Shown here: positions 26,377 through 35,719 of the stretch, piece after piece
How the letters are laid out: each line of letters begins with the position of its first letter
How positions within the stretch are numbered: position 1 is the stretch's first letter
Assembly (NCBI RefSeq): GCF_900099835.1
Contig: NZ_FNKP01000001.1
Location: 2,976,001-3,040,000 of the forward strand
Direction: 5' to 3'
DNA: 64,000 bases
Source of the DNA: Paraburkholderia fungorum
GTDB taxonomy: Bacteria > Pseudomonadota > Gammaproteobacteria > Burkholderiales > Burkholderiaceae
Notes under the pieces: model-generated
The model's input: the letters and a program-made list of their open reading frames with translations, nothing else
The model's database searches: none
What the model was told of the DNA's origin: nothing
Program-made: the position numbers and the translations under genes

Positions 26377-27459
26377 ATGTCCACCATTCCGCTTACCCTG
26401 ATCGAAGGTGCCGTCGCCATGCCGCGCGTGCGCCCGCTTCGCCATGTCCCGACGTCGTTCGGCCGCGACTGGGCATTGCTTCCACCGCCGCGCAACTGGA
26501 GAGCGGAACTCAAGGCGCTCTATGCCGCCGTCCTGCATACGTTCTGCCTCACCGATCAGGCCATTCTCTCGCTCTGCAAATGGGTGCCGCTGGATACGCG
26601 GCGTGCGGCGGCGGGTCTGGCGTCTTCGGCGTCTGCCCTCAAGCGTGCAACCGTGGATGCAGCCGCCCGCGAGCCGACCGCTCGCGTGGTCGACGAGGGT
26701 GTGATTCAGTCCACGACGATCGAAGCGCCGGTGTATCGCCAGCCGAATGGCCGCTCGGTTCGCCTGGGTGCGGTAGCGGGCGGCGCGTGCGCGATTGGCG
26801 GCGTGGCGGTGCTTGCGTGGGTGGCGTTCGGTCATCCGCAGCAGCGCTATCCGGCCAGCAGTGTTAAGTCTGCCGATGTGGCGATCGTCAGTCCGGGATC
26901 GGAGCCGACGAAACATCGGGCGACCGAAGCGGCAGCGACTACCGGGCCGCATGTCGGCGACGCGAGCGCGAAGGTTCGTAGCACCACGGTGGCTCGTGTG
27001 GAGGCGAAGCCTGTCGTTCCGCCAGCTTCAATTGCAGCGCCGGCTTCGGCATCCAGAGACGTTTCCCGCGACGACGCGATCGCGCGTCGCAACAGCAGTA
27101 CATCTACATTCGGCGGAAAGTCGCTTAGCCTGCGCGAAAACGCACGCCACGGCATCGAACGAAAAGTCCGCGTCACTACAACGCGTCATGACCGATCACG
27201 CAGCGCCGTGCCGCAAATCGCGTCGCGCAAATCGCCAGCACCGTCGGCCGCGGGCGACTATTCGCCGCTCATGCCAGCAGACCTCGGTATCGACGAATAC
27301 GAGTCGGTGACGATGTCCGCGGCAACTCATCTCCGCCCTATCGCGCAGCGCTCACGGATTGCAACGTCCGCCGATCTCACAGACCCGGGCGGTACGAGAT
27401 GGTCGGGACGTATGTCTCAGCGTCGCGTGACGGATATCCCCGAGCAGTTCTCGAAATAA
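26377..27459 (+). CDS. hypothetical single-pass membrane protein with disordered basic C-terminal region
   Basis: A 360-residue protein I cannot assign to a family. Residues 1-70 hold a compact region with several Trp, Leu and Cys (RDWALLPPPRNWRAELKAL, FCLTDQAILSLCKWVPL). A single hydrophobic helix lies at about residues 128-150 (LGAVAGGACAIGGVAVLAWV). The remaining ~210 residues are low-complexity, rich in Ala, Ser, Thr, Pro and Arg, and likely disordered. GGAAGAG lies a few bases before ATG, and a terminator follows the stop codon, which supports a real gene. The topology suggests a short cytoplasmic domain and a long periplasmic tail, or the reverse. Confidence 0.65.
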   Translation: MSTIPLTLIEGAVAMPRVRPLRHVPTSFGRDWALLPPPRNWRAELKALYAAVLHTFCLTDQAILSLCKWVPLDTRRAAAGLASSASALKRATVDAAAREPTARVVDEGVIQSTTIEAPVYRQPNGRSVRLGAVAGGACAIGGVAVLAWVAFGHPQQRYPASSVKSADVAIVSPGSEPTKHRATEAAATTGPHVGDASAKVRSTTVARVEAKPVVPPASIAAPASASRDVSRDDAIARRNSSTSTFGGKSLSLRENARHGIERKVRVTTTRHDRSRSAVPQIASRKSPAPSAAGDYSPLMPADLGIDEYESVTMSAATHLRPIAQRSRIATSADLTDPGGTRWSGRMSQRRVTDIPEQFSK

Positions 27460-27497
27460 GCCCGCTCATACGCGCCGCCGCAAAAAGGTCGCGGCAT

Positions 27498-27529
27498 AAA
27501 AAAACCCGGTCACAGAAACCGGGTTTTTT
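27498..27529. terminator. bidirectional terminator
   Basis: AAACCCGGT and ACCGGGTTT arms separated by CACAGAA, with an A-run to the left and six T residues to the right. It lies between convergent genes. Confidence 0.9.
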
Positions 27530-27541
27530 GCGTTCATGCCG

Positions 27542-28264
27542 TCACTTCTGGATCGGCAATCCGGATTCGGTCTGCCGCTGCAACTGCGAGACTTCGCTTT
27601 GCACCTGTCGCAATTGCGCCTGCGCCTTCGCCTTTTCCGCGCTCAGCACAGCCGCTTCGCCTTGCGTCTGACGCTGGTAATCATCGACCTTGGCCTGCTG
27701 CGCGCGCGCCACGTTCAGATCGGCCTGCAAGCGTTTTGCGCGATCCTCAGACAACGCGATCACGTCCTGGATGTACGCCTTCTGCGCCTGCAACTGCGTG
27801 CGACGAATCTCGATATCTGCAAGTTGCACCGTCTGCTTCGCAAAGCCGGAGTAAATGGCCTCGGCCCTCTCGGCATCGCCGGTCTTGATCACCCGCCAGA
27901 AATGTTTGTCCTGAAATAACGCGACGTAGTACGCCATATCATCCGGATAGAAAAACAGACTCGCGCCGTAGCTGCCGTTGTACGTGGTGCGCAGTTCGCT
28001 CAGCTTTTCGTCGTGAATCATCCGCATGAGCTCGGCGACGTTGCCTTGCGCATCGGCGGCCGCGTCGGGAGTGCTCGCCGTCGCGTTGGACAAAGCCGTG
28101 GTGGCCGCGTCAGGCTGCGGCGTTAGCGCGCTCATGGCCGGGCGCGTGCCGGCGAGCGGCGCGGTCTCGTCGGTTTGCATCGCCAGCACGAGACCGGCGT
28201 GTTGCAACAATGCGCACGAGGTCGCAAGCAACGCGGCGCGCCGCACGATTGAGGGATACGTCAT
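27542..28264 (-). CDS. DUF2968 exported coiled-coil protein
   Basis: A 240-residue exported protein. Residues 1-28 are a signal peptide. After a short Ala/Thr-rich linker the DUF2968 core contains LRTTYNGSYGASLFFYPDDM, YYVALFQDKHFWRVIKT and AIYSGFAKQTVQLADIEIRRTQL. The C-terminal third (residues ~160-230) is a coiled coil rich in Gln, Ala and Arg. Members are common in Burkholderiaceae and have no established function. Probably periplasmic. It is a single gene bounded by a terminator. Confidence 0.82.
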   Translation of the reverse strand: MTYPSIVRRAALLATSCALLQHAGLVLAMQTDETAPLAGTRPAMSALTPQPDAATTALSNATASTPDAAADAQGNVAELMRMIHDEKLSELRTTYNGSYGASLFFYPDDMAYYVALFQDKHFWRVIKTGDAERAEAIYSGFAKQTVQLADIEIRRTQLQAQKAYIQDVIALSEDRAKRLQADLNVARAQQAKVDDYQRQTQGEAAVLSAEKAKAQAQLRQVQSEVSQLQRQTESGLPIQK

Positions 28265-28702
28265 ACGTCCTTGCTCCAGGCTGATTCCAAAACAGCCGGC
28301 GATTATCGCGCGGATCGGCCGTTAAGCGAAGCACTCAGATACGGCCTGGATCAGGCTCAAATCAAGATAAACGGGCGCCGGATCATTCCGTGTAAATGCA
28401 TGGCCTATCGCGAAATAAATTGGCTCGGATGCGGCCAAAATAACGCGATCCGCCCTAGTGCGGACGAATCCACCCACCACGTAGATTCGCGTGAATGCGG
28501 CTCTCAGCGAGTCCGCAATATCGGGATGTCGGGCGCTTGCGAAAATTCTTTGCTGGCTATCGCGCTTTCGGGAATCAGACCGGAAAAAACCAAGCTTTAG
28601 TCAGGCATCAACCTGACTAAAGCTTTATCCGCGCGAGGGAAGGTGCAAGGTAGAAATGCAAGCGCGGCCCGAGTCCGAGGCCGCGCCTAAAAAATCACCG
28701 CG
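28265..28702. other. intergenic region between two minus-strand genes
   Basis: This 438-bp region contains the intrinsic terminator of the amidotransferase-like gene at 28583-28625 (listed separately) and the presumed promoter of the DUF2968 gene near its left end. Between 28330 and 28580 I see no gene, RNA element or repeat that I can support. Confidence 0.5.
28583..28625 (-). terminator. intrinsic terminator of the class I amidotransferase gene
   Basis: A perfect 14-bp stem (arms at 28592-28605 and 28612-28625, AAGCTTTAGTCAGG and its complement) with a 6-nt loop. On the minus strand it is followed by GG and six T residues, so it terminates the gene ending at 28703. There is no T-tract on the plus strand. 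Confidence 0.85.
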
Positions 28703-30358
28703 TTAAAAACGCGTTTCGCGCGCGACTCGCAGGAACGTGTCGAGCAGCGGCGTGCAATCGAGCAATTCCGGGCCGCCCGCGCGATGAAATTCGGGATGCC
28801 ACTGCACGCCCATCACGAAAGGTGCGCGCCGGTAACGCACGGCTTCGATGATGCCGTCCGATGCCGATACAGCCTCGATATTGAGATCGCGGCCCAGCGT
28901 CTTGACCGCCTGATGGTGGATCGAGTTGACGATCGCGTCGCGGCGGCCCGGGAACATGTTGACCAGCGTCGAGCCGTCCGGGAAATGGATTCCATGACGA
29001 TGCTGATCGTAGTTCTCATTGACGTGCGCGCCCGCTGTCGGCACATCGGTGGCGATGTCCTGATACAGCGTGCCGCCGAATGCAACGTTGATCAGCTGAC
29101 ATCCACGGCACACGCCCAGCACCGGCTTGCCCGACTCGATGAACTCATGCAGCAGTTCGAGTTCGTACATGTCGCGCACGCGGTCGCCCGGCCATTCGTG
29201 GCTGGTCGCCGCTTCGGCATACGACTGCGGCGACACGTCGGCGCCACCTTGCAGCAGCAGTCCGTCGAGATGCTTTGCATAGTCGCGCAAACGGATGTTG
29301 CTCGGATGCAGCATGCCCTGATGACCGACCGTCGGGATCATGAACACGAGCACGTCGCGCGACATCACCCAATGTGCGATCGACTCTTCCAGGTACTGCA
29401 GTGTCTTGCCGCGCAAACCCTTCGCGCCGGGTTCCGGGTGGAAGATCCGCGCCGACACGCCGATGCGCAACGTGCGCTGCGTGATCCGCTGACCGGCGCG
29501 ATCGAACAGCTGCCGCGCGCGCGCCGCGATGATTCGTCCGAACACGGTCCACGCCGAATCGTTCTGCTTCAGATAGCGCGGCGGCGACGGCGGCAACGCG
29601 TTGGGCGGCGGCGGATTGGTCGCGGTGAAATCGGGGGCCGCGCCGAATCCGCGCGGCGGTGCGCCAGCGGGACGCGACGCAGGCGCTGCGTCGGCTTCCG
29701 TCGCGGCAACGTCTTCGGCCTCGATGGTGGTGGTCAGTTCGCCGGCAATCGGGTCGCTGCTGGCAAGGGTCGGCGCAACGGGCGGGACGGTTTTCGTCGC
29801 TGCGGCGGGTTCGGCATTCGTCGACGTGACGGGTTCGGAATGACCGCGGCCATGCCGTGCGTCACGTTCATGAACCGCCGCCTCCTGCTTCGCCGTGGAC
29901 GCCGCAGCCGAGCTACGCGCTTCGGCGGCATCACGTTGACGGGCGCTTTGCGGGTCGGTTGGCGTGACAGCGGACGCGCTATCGGGATCGTCGGTCGACG
30001 ACCTCACAGCCGCCTCCTCCGCCGCTTCCGACGGAGTTGATGCGAGATGCGCATTGGCCGATGCGTCGTCTGGTAACGAGGTGGAGCGCGCCGTGCCCGT
30101 CGCCGGCGCAACCGGCGATGCAGGCGAAGCTGAAGCCGTGGCGCCCTCACCCGCCGATTTTGCGGCGATGTCTTTCATCGGCGACTGGATCGCATCTTCA
30201 TGTGACGGAGGTAGCGAAGCCGCCGGTTCGACCGGCGTGGTGCCTGGCGTCGGCACGCCGGGAGCGGCGCTGGAGGGAACGCCGGCATTGGCACCGGACG
30301 GCGCAGGCGACGATGGGCTGCCGGGCGTACCGGCGTTTTCAGGTTTGTTTTCGCTCAT
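28703..30358 (-). CDS. class I glutamine amidotransferase-like hydrolase (peptidase C26, PuuD-like) with long disordered N terminus
   Basis: A 551-residue protein. The C-terminal ~260 residues match gamma-glutamyl hydrolases of the PuuD type, with the nucleophile Cys in PVLGVCRGCQLINVAFGGTLYQD and the His/Glu partners in VMGVQWHPEFH. GSTLVNMFPG and VNSIHHQAVK are also family-like. PuuD acts on gamma-glutamyl-GABA in putrescine degradation. The first ~260 residues are low-complexity Ala/Pro/Ser/Thr/Glu and likely disordered, roughly doubling the usual length (~255). No puu genes lie nearby, so the substrate is uncertain. I prefer ATG 30358 (MSENKPENAG) over an upstream GTG at 30382. Confidence 0.8.
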   Translation of the reverse strand: MSENKPENAGTPGSPSSPAPSGANAGVPSSAAPGVPTPGTTPVEPAASLPPSHEDAIQSPMKDIAAKSAGEGATASASPASPVAPATGTARSTSLPDDASANAHLASTPSEAAEEAAVRSSTDDPDSASAVTPTDPQSARQRDAAEARSSAAASTAKQEAAVHERDARHGRGHSEPVTSTNAEPAAATKTVPPVAPTLASSDPIAGELTTTIEAEDVAATEADAAPASRPAGAPPRGFGAAPDFTATNPPPPNALPPSPPRYLKQNDSAWTVFGRIIAARARQLFDRAGQRITQRTLRIGVSARIFHPEPGAKGLRGKTLQYLEESIAHWVMSRDVLVFMIPTVGHQGMLHPSNIRLRDYAKHLDGLLLQGGADVSPQSYAEAATSHEWPGDRVRDMYELELLHEFIESGKPVLGVCRGCQLINVAFGGTLYQDIATDVPTAGAHVNENYDQHRHGIHFPDGSTLVNMFPGRRDAIVNSIHHQAVKTLGRDLNIEAVSASDGIIEAVRYRRAPFVMGVQWHPEFHRAGGPELLDCTPLLDTFLRVARETRF

Positions 30359-30554
30359 GACAGTCAGACAGGCGCCTTCCACGCGAACGAATGAATATGC
30401 CCTGATTATCCGCCAGCCCCGCTAGCCCGGCAAACCCGCACACAATTGCTCACATTGTTGGCCCTGGCGTGGGGAACTCGCTTTTTTGCGGCGGCGGGCG
30501 CGGCGAAGCGGGATCCGCCAGAGATTGTCGGAACGAGCCAGACCGGGCCGCAAC

Positions 30555-32312
30555 TCAAGGATCCGGCTGTTCGTTGAACGTGTCGCGCAACGCAATCTGC
30601 ATCGACGCATGAATCTTCACACACCAGCGCCACACCAGCGCCAGCAGCAGCGCCGCGCAGATCAGCACCGCGGCGAGCAACCCGGTCGGCGGCAAAATGC
30701 TGCCCGACAGCGCCGCGACCAGCAGGAAGACGCCGACCATCGACACCACTGGCACCAGGTCAGAAATCGCGTAACGCAACGCACTCGTGAGACGCCCCGC
30801 CGTCGCCGGTTGCACGCTGACTTCGGCGAGCAGCAGCGCGAGGGACTTGGTCTTGCGATACACCGCGACCAGAAACGGCATCGACACCACCAGCGCCAGA
30901 CTCCACAGCACCACGCGCTGCATCGGCTCGGAACTCAGCCAGCGCCCAAGAAACTTCGCCGAATAAGGCGCGCTATACGACACGATCAGAAAGATCGCAG
31001 CGACCAGAGCCAGATTGACCGCAATCTGCAGAATGATCCGCCGCGTCATGCTGAATAGCGTCGGTTCGTCGGTGCCGGTGCTCAGGCTGCGCAGCCATTG
31101 CCCGTACAGGCCGAACATGTTGGCGAGCATCGGCGGCACGGCGTGGCCGAGGCGGCGCGTCAGCGGATCGGCGGCGCGGATCAGATACGGCGTGCACAGC
31201 GTGGTCAGCGCCGACACGGCCACCGCGATCGGATACAGAAACGCGCTGGTCACCTTCAGCGTCAAGCCGAGCGACGCGATGATGAACGAGAACTCGCCGA
31301 TCTGCGAAACGGTCATGCCGACCCGCATCGCGGTGCGCCCGTCCTTACCCGCCAGGAAGGTGCCGAGCCCGCACGAGATCAGCTTGCCGAAGATCACGGC
31401 CACCGTGATCACCGCGATCGGCCACGCATAGTCGAGCAGCACGGCAGGGTTCAGCATCAGGCCGATCGTCACGAAGAAGATCGCGGAAAACGCGTCGCGC
31501 AGCGGCGCGATCAGATGCTCGATGCGATGCAGATGGCGCGATTCGGCCATGATCGCGCCGATCAGAAACGCGCCGAGCGCAATGCTGTAGTCGAGCTTGA
31601 CGACCAGCAGACAGAAGCCGAAGCAGAAGCCCAGCACCGACACCAGCAGCATCTCGTCGCTACGCGTGCGTGCCACGTAGTTCAGCACGCGCGGCACCAC
31701 CAGAAGGCCGACCACCAGCGACACCGTCATGAACAGCAGCAGTTTGCCGAGCGTCACCATCGCGAGCCCGGCGCTCAGTTGCCCGGTCTGGGCGATGCCG
31801 GTGAGCAGCACCAGCATTGCAATCGCGAGAATGTCCTCGACGATCAGAATGCCGAACACGAGTTGCGCGAAGTTCTCGCGCTTGAGGCCCAGATCGGACA
31901 GCGCCTTGACGATGATGGTGGTCGACGAAATCGCCAGAATCGCGCCGAGGAACAGCGAATCCATCGAATTCCAGCCGAACGCGCGGCCGATCTCGTAGCC
32001 GATCCACAGCATCAGCACGATTTCGGAGAGCGCCGCGACGATTGCCGTCGCGCCGACCTGAAAGAGCTTGCGCAGACTGAATTCGAGGCCGAGCGAAAAC
32101 ATCAGGAATACGACGCCGAGTTCGCCGAGCGTCTGAATGGTCTGCTCGTCGTGGATCAGCTGGAACGGCGGCGTGTACGGACCGATGATCAACCCGGCGG
32201 CGATATAGCCCAGCACCACCGGCTGTTTCAGGCGATGGAACAGCACCGTGACGACGCCCGCGAGCGCCATCACGACCGCCAGATCCTGAATGAAACCGAT
32301 GCCCTGATGCAT
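30555..32312 (-). CDS. CPA2-family cation:proton antiporter (KefB/YbaL-like), no RCK domain
   Basis: A 585-residue inner-membrane protein. The N-terminal ~380 residues are a CPA2 Na+/H+ exchanger domain with 12 or so helices: VVLGYIAAGLIIGPY, LGVVFLMFSLGLEFSLRKL, GAILAISSTTIIVKAL, DYSIALGAFLIGAIMAES and GMTVSQIGEFSFIIA. After it come about four more hydrophobic helices instead of the TrkA-N nucleotide-binding (RCK) domain that regulates KefB/KefC. It probably exchanges K+ or Na+ for H+. It starts MHQGIGFIQDLAVVMALAGV, the usual family N terminus. Confidence 0.87.
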   Translation of the reverse strand: MHQGIGFIQDLAVVMALAGVVTVLFHRLKQPVVLGYIAAGLIIGPYTPPFQLIHDEQTIQTLGELGVVFLMFSLGLEFSLRKLFQVGATAIVAALSEIVLMLWIGYEIGRAFGWNSMDSLFLGAILAISSTTIIVKALSDLGLKRENFAQLVFGILIVEDILAIAMLVLLTGIAQTGQLSAGLAMVTLGKLLLFMTVSLVVGLLVVPRVLNYVARTRSDEMLLVSVLGFCFGFCLLVVKLDYSIALGAFLIGAIMAESRHLHRIEHLIAPLRDAFSAIFFVTIGLMLNPAVLLDYAWPIAVITVAVIFGKLISCGLGTFLAGKDGRTAMRVGMTVSQIGEFSFIIASLGLTLKVTSAFLYPIAVAVSALTTLCTPYLIRAADPLTRRLGHAVPPMLANMFGLYGQWLRSLSTGTDEPTLFSMTRRIILQIAVNLALVAAIFLIVSYSAPYSAKFLGRWLSSEPMQRVVLWSLALVVSMPFLVAVYRKTKSLALLLAEVSVQPATAGRLTSALRYAISDLVPVVSMVGVFLLVAALSGSILPPTGLLAAVLICAALLLALVWRWCVKIHASMQIALRDTFNEQPDP

Positions 32313-32474
32313 AAACTGGCCCTTACAAAAAGTAATGTTGCGAAGGCGCAGTGTAACAAACGAAAAAGCCAGGCTTGATCCGCGTGAAGCCTTGAGGGCG
32401 TTGAATTTGGCCGTCTGAGTGTGGGGCCGGATTCGACCTGCCGGTCCAGCGATATTTTTGATTAATTGGACGGC

Positions 32475-32488
32475 TGTGAAATATCACA
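32475..32488. promoter_or_regulatory. TGTGA-N4-TCACA palindrome upstream of gntR-type gene
   Basis: A perfect 5-bp half-site palindrome with 4-bp spacer (TGTGA-AATA-TCACA), 46 bp before the GntR-family start codon and in a locally AT-rich stretch. It resembles a dimeric regulator operator. The CRP site has a 6-bp spacer, so a GntR-type autoregulatory site is a better guess. Inference only. Confidence 0.4.
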
Positions 32489-32533
32489 ATAATATTTGGC
32501 CGAGATTTTTGGCCTGATCACACTTTTTTGCCC

Positions 32534-33205
32534 ATGACTTCTGGCCCCGACCTATCCCGTCAAGCAGACAACACCGCCGCGAGCCTCGCCGGGCAGGCGT
32601 ATGCGTTCGTCAAGCGCGAGATCATCACGATGCGGCTGCGACCGGGCGAGGTGCTCAACGAAGCTGAATTGATGGCGCGGACCGGCATCGGCAGAACGCC
32701 GGTTCATCAGGCGCTGCACCGGCTGGAGCACGAAGGGATGCTGACCATCATGCCGAGAAAAGGCGTGATGGTCCGGCCGGTCTCGCTTGACGATGTGCTG
32801 GCGATTATCGACGTGCGGCTCGTCAACGAGAGCTACTGCGTCGAACTGGCCGCGCGCCACGCGCAGCAATCCGATTACGACGCGATGCAGGCGCTGCTGG
32901 ACCGTTCGGCCGTGTGCGTCGCCGCGCACGACGTGGAAGGCATGATGGACATCGACCGCGAGTTTCATCTGGCGATCTCGGCGGCCGCGCGCAACCCGGT
33001 GCTCGCCGAGATATTGCGCGGTCTGCATGAGCGCTCGCTGCGCTTCTGGTTCATTTCGTTATCCGCGCCGCATCATCTGGAAGACGTCCACGACGAGCAT
33101 CTCGAACTGTTCCGTCTGCTGCGCGAGCGCGATGCCGACGGCGCCCGCCAGGCGGTGCAAAAGCATATCGAGTCGTTTCGCGCGACGTTTTTCAGGCGGC
33201 TTTGA
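32534..33205 (+). CDS. GntR-family (FadR subgroup) transcriptional regulator
   Basis: A 223-residue repressor-type protein. The N-terminal winged helix has FVKREIITMRLRPGEVLNEAELMARTGIGRTPVHQALHRLE, followed by an all-helical FCD ligand-binding domain with RLVNESYCVELAARHA, the metal-ligand His regions (DREFHLAISAAARNPVL, DEHLELFRLL) and a C-terminal helix. It lies 111 bp upstream of a plus-strand amidase gene, a likely target. The start is ATG 32534; a TTG two codons earlier is less likely. Confidence 0.88.
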   Translation: MTSGPDLSRQADNTAASLAGQAYAFVKREIITMRLRPGEVLNEAELMARTGIGRTPVHQALHRLEHEGMLTIMPRKGVMVRPVSLDDVLAIIDVRLVNESYCVELAARHAQQSDYDAMQALLDRSAVCVAAHDVEGMMDIDREFHLAISAAARNPVLAEILRGLHERSLRFWFISLSAPHHLEDVHDEHLELFRLLRERDADGARQAVQKHIESFRATFFRRL

Positions 33206-33316
33206 ACCGGCTCATTTCATAGAATGGGTTGATTCGAAGCGTCATCTTCGGCACCCCAACCCTTTTTCCATCGACCAACCGGCTTCACGCCATTCAACCG
33301 GATTTCCACCGACATC

Positions 33317-34696
33317 ATGGCCACCGAATTCACGCCCTTCCCGCCGCTTGCCCAGCTTGGCGCCGACCTCGCCGCCGGACGCACCACGAGCCGCGCGCTC
33401 GTCGAAACCGCGCTCGAACGGATCGCCGATCCGGCCGGCCAGGGCGCGGTCGCCTTCATGCATGTCGACGCCGATAACGCCCGCGCCGCCGCCGACGCGC
33501 ACGACCGTCTGCGCGCGGCGGGCACGGTGCTGTCGCCGCTCGCCGGGATTCCGGTGTCGGTGAAAGACCTGTTCGACATCGAAGGACAGCCGACCCGCGC
33601 AGGCTCGATCGCGCTCGCCGACGCGCCGCCGGCCAAGGCCGATGCGGTGGCCGTCGCGCGCCTGAAGCGGGCGGGCGCGGTGATCGTCGGGCGGACCAAC
33701 ATGAGCGAGTTCGCGTTCTCCGGGCTCGGCCTGAATCCGCACTATGGACACCCGCTGTCGCCGTACCGGCGCGGCATCAAGGGCGACGAGCGGATTTCGG
33801 GCGGTTCGTCGTCGGGCGCGGCGGCCTCGGTCGCGGACGGCATGGCGGCCGTCGCGCTCGGCACCGACACCGGCGGGTCGATTCGCATTCCCGCCGCGCT
33901 CTGCGGATTGACCGGCTTCAAACCGACCGCTTCGCGCATCCCCAAACAGGGCGGCGTGCCGCTTTCGCCGACGCTCGATTCGTTCGGACCGATCGGCGTC
34001 TCGGTGGCGTGCTGCGCGCTGGTCGACCGGATGCTGGCGGGGCTGGAGCCGCGAATTCCGGCAGCCAGGCCGCTCGAAGGTGTGCGCCTCGGCGTGCTGA
34101 CTAATTTCGTCACCGATGGTGTCGAGCCGACTGTCGCCGCCGCAATCGACACCGCGCTCAAACATCTGGAAGCGGCCGGCGCGATTGTCAGCGAGGTGCG
34201 GTTCGCGCCGCTCGACCGTTTGCCCGAGATCAACCGTTTCGGTTTTTCGCCGATCGAGGCGTATGCGTGGCATCGTCCGCTGCTGGAAAATCATCGCGAA
34301 CAATATGATCCGCGCGTGCTGGTGCGGATTCTGAAAGGCCTGCCGGCCAGCGCAATCGACTATCTGGACCTGCTCGCCGAGCGTGAGGCGATGCTCGACG
34401 AAGCCGCCCGCACGCTGTGGCAGCGCTTCGACGCGGTGGTTGCGCCGACGGTGCCGGTCGTGCCGCCTCGCGTAGCCGATCTGATTCACGACGACGACGC
34501 GTTCGGCCGCACCAACGCGTTGATCCTGCGCAATCCGAGCGCGTTCAACTTCCTCGATAGCTGCGCGCTGTCGCTGCCCTGCCATCTGCGCGGCGACGCG
34601 CCGGTCGGGCTGATGCTCGCGGCCGCGCCGCATGCGGACGACTCGCTGCTGGCGATCGGCCGCGGCGCCGAAGCGGTGCTCAACGCGATCCGCTAA
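33317..34696 (+). CDS. amidase (amidase-signature family)
   Basis: A 459-residue amidase-signature hydrolase with the full catalytic triad: Lys83 (GIPVSVKDLFDIEG), the cis-serine in the GGSSSG loop (around Ser164-166) and the nucleophile Ser188 (GTDTGGSIRIPAALCG). It resembles GatA-like and AtzF-like amidases but is not next to gatB/gatC, so it is unlikely to be the tRNA amidotransferase subunit. The substrate is unknown. The GntR-type regulator just upstream probably controls it. Confidence 0.85.
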   Translation: MATEFTPFPPLAQLGADLAAGRTTSRALVETALERIADPAGQGAVAFMHVDADNARAAADAHDRLRAAGTVLSPLAGIPVSVKDLFDIEGQPTRAGSIALADAPPAKADAVAVARLKRAGAVIVGRTNMSEFAFSGLGLNPHYGHPLSPYRRGIKGDERISGGSSSGAAASVADGMAAVALGTDTGGSIRIPAALCGLTGFKPTASRIPKQGGVPLSPTLDSFGPIGVSVACCALVDRMLAGLEPRIPAARPLEGVRLGVLTNFVTDGVEPTVAAAIDTALKHLEAAGAIVSEVRFAPLDRLPEINRFGFSPIEAYAWHRPLLENHREQYDPRVLVRILKGLPASAIDYLDLLAEREAMLDEAARTLWQRFDAVVAPTVPVVPPRVADLIHDDDAFGRTNALILRNPSAFNFLDSCALSLPCHLRGDAPVGLMLAAAPHADDSLLAIGRGAEAVLNAIR

Positions 34697-35317
<621 letters not shown>

Positions 35318-35336
35318 ATACGTTTGATGCGTTGAG

Positions 35337-35388
35337 AAAACGCCGGATTTCGCACCCTTGACGGGCAACGCGAAATCCGGCGTTTTTT
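35337..35388 (+). terminator. rho-independent terminator of dsbB
   Basis: A perfect 13-bp stem (CGCCGGATTTCGC at 35341-35353 and its complement at 35370-35382) followed by six T residues, 20 nt after the dsbB stop codon. Confidence 0.92.
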
Positions 35389-35719
35389 ATTGGCTCAGTG
35401 GGTTGCGCGGCTGTTCGCCTTTGCGTCTGACAAAAGCCTGACCCAAGCAATCCACCGCCGCGCCGCGCGCCGGTCACGCCCCCATCCCCCGCCCTACTTG
35501 GCTTTGCGCCATTTCCGACGTATCGCAACTTATCGCTGCGCCGCGAATCGTACTGATTGCATGGGCGCCGCCGAATAAGCTTCATGCGACATGGGAAATA
35601 TTTTCGAGACGATGTAATGCTATCTTCGGATCTGGATGGCGATCTACGTGCGCGAGGCCGGCTTTGGCACGACCCCATGCGTAACGCGCGCCCGGTCCGC
35701 ACTGTCTTTCGGATTCGCC
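35389..35719. other. intergenic region upstream of the xdh operon
   Basis: A 331-bp gap after the dsbB terminator. It should carry the xdhA promoter. I find no convincing -35/-10 pair, operator palindrome or small gene. Confidence 0.5.

Noticed and set aside
31098..32378. 426-codon plus-strand frame opposite the CPA2 antiporter gene
   Set aside because: Antisense shadow, His/Gln/Arg-rich, with no initiation signal.
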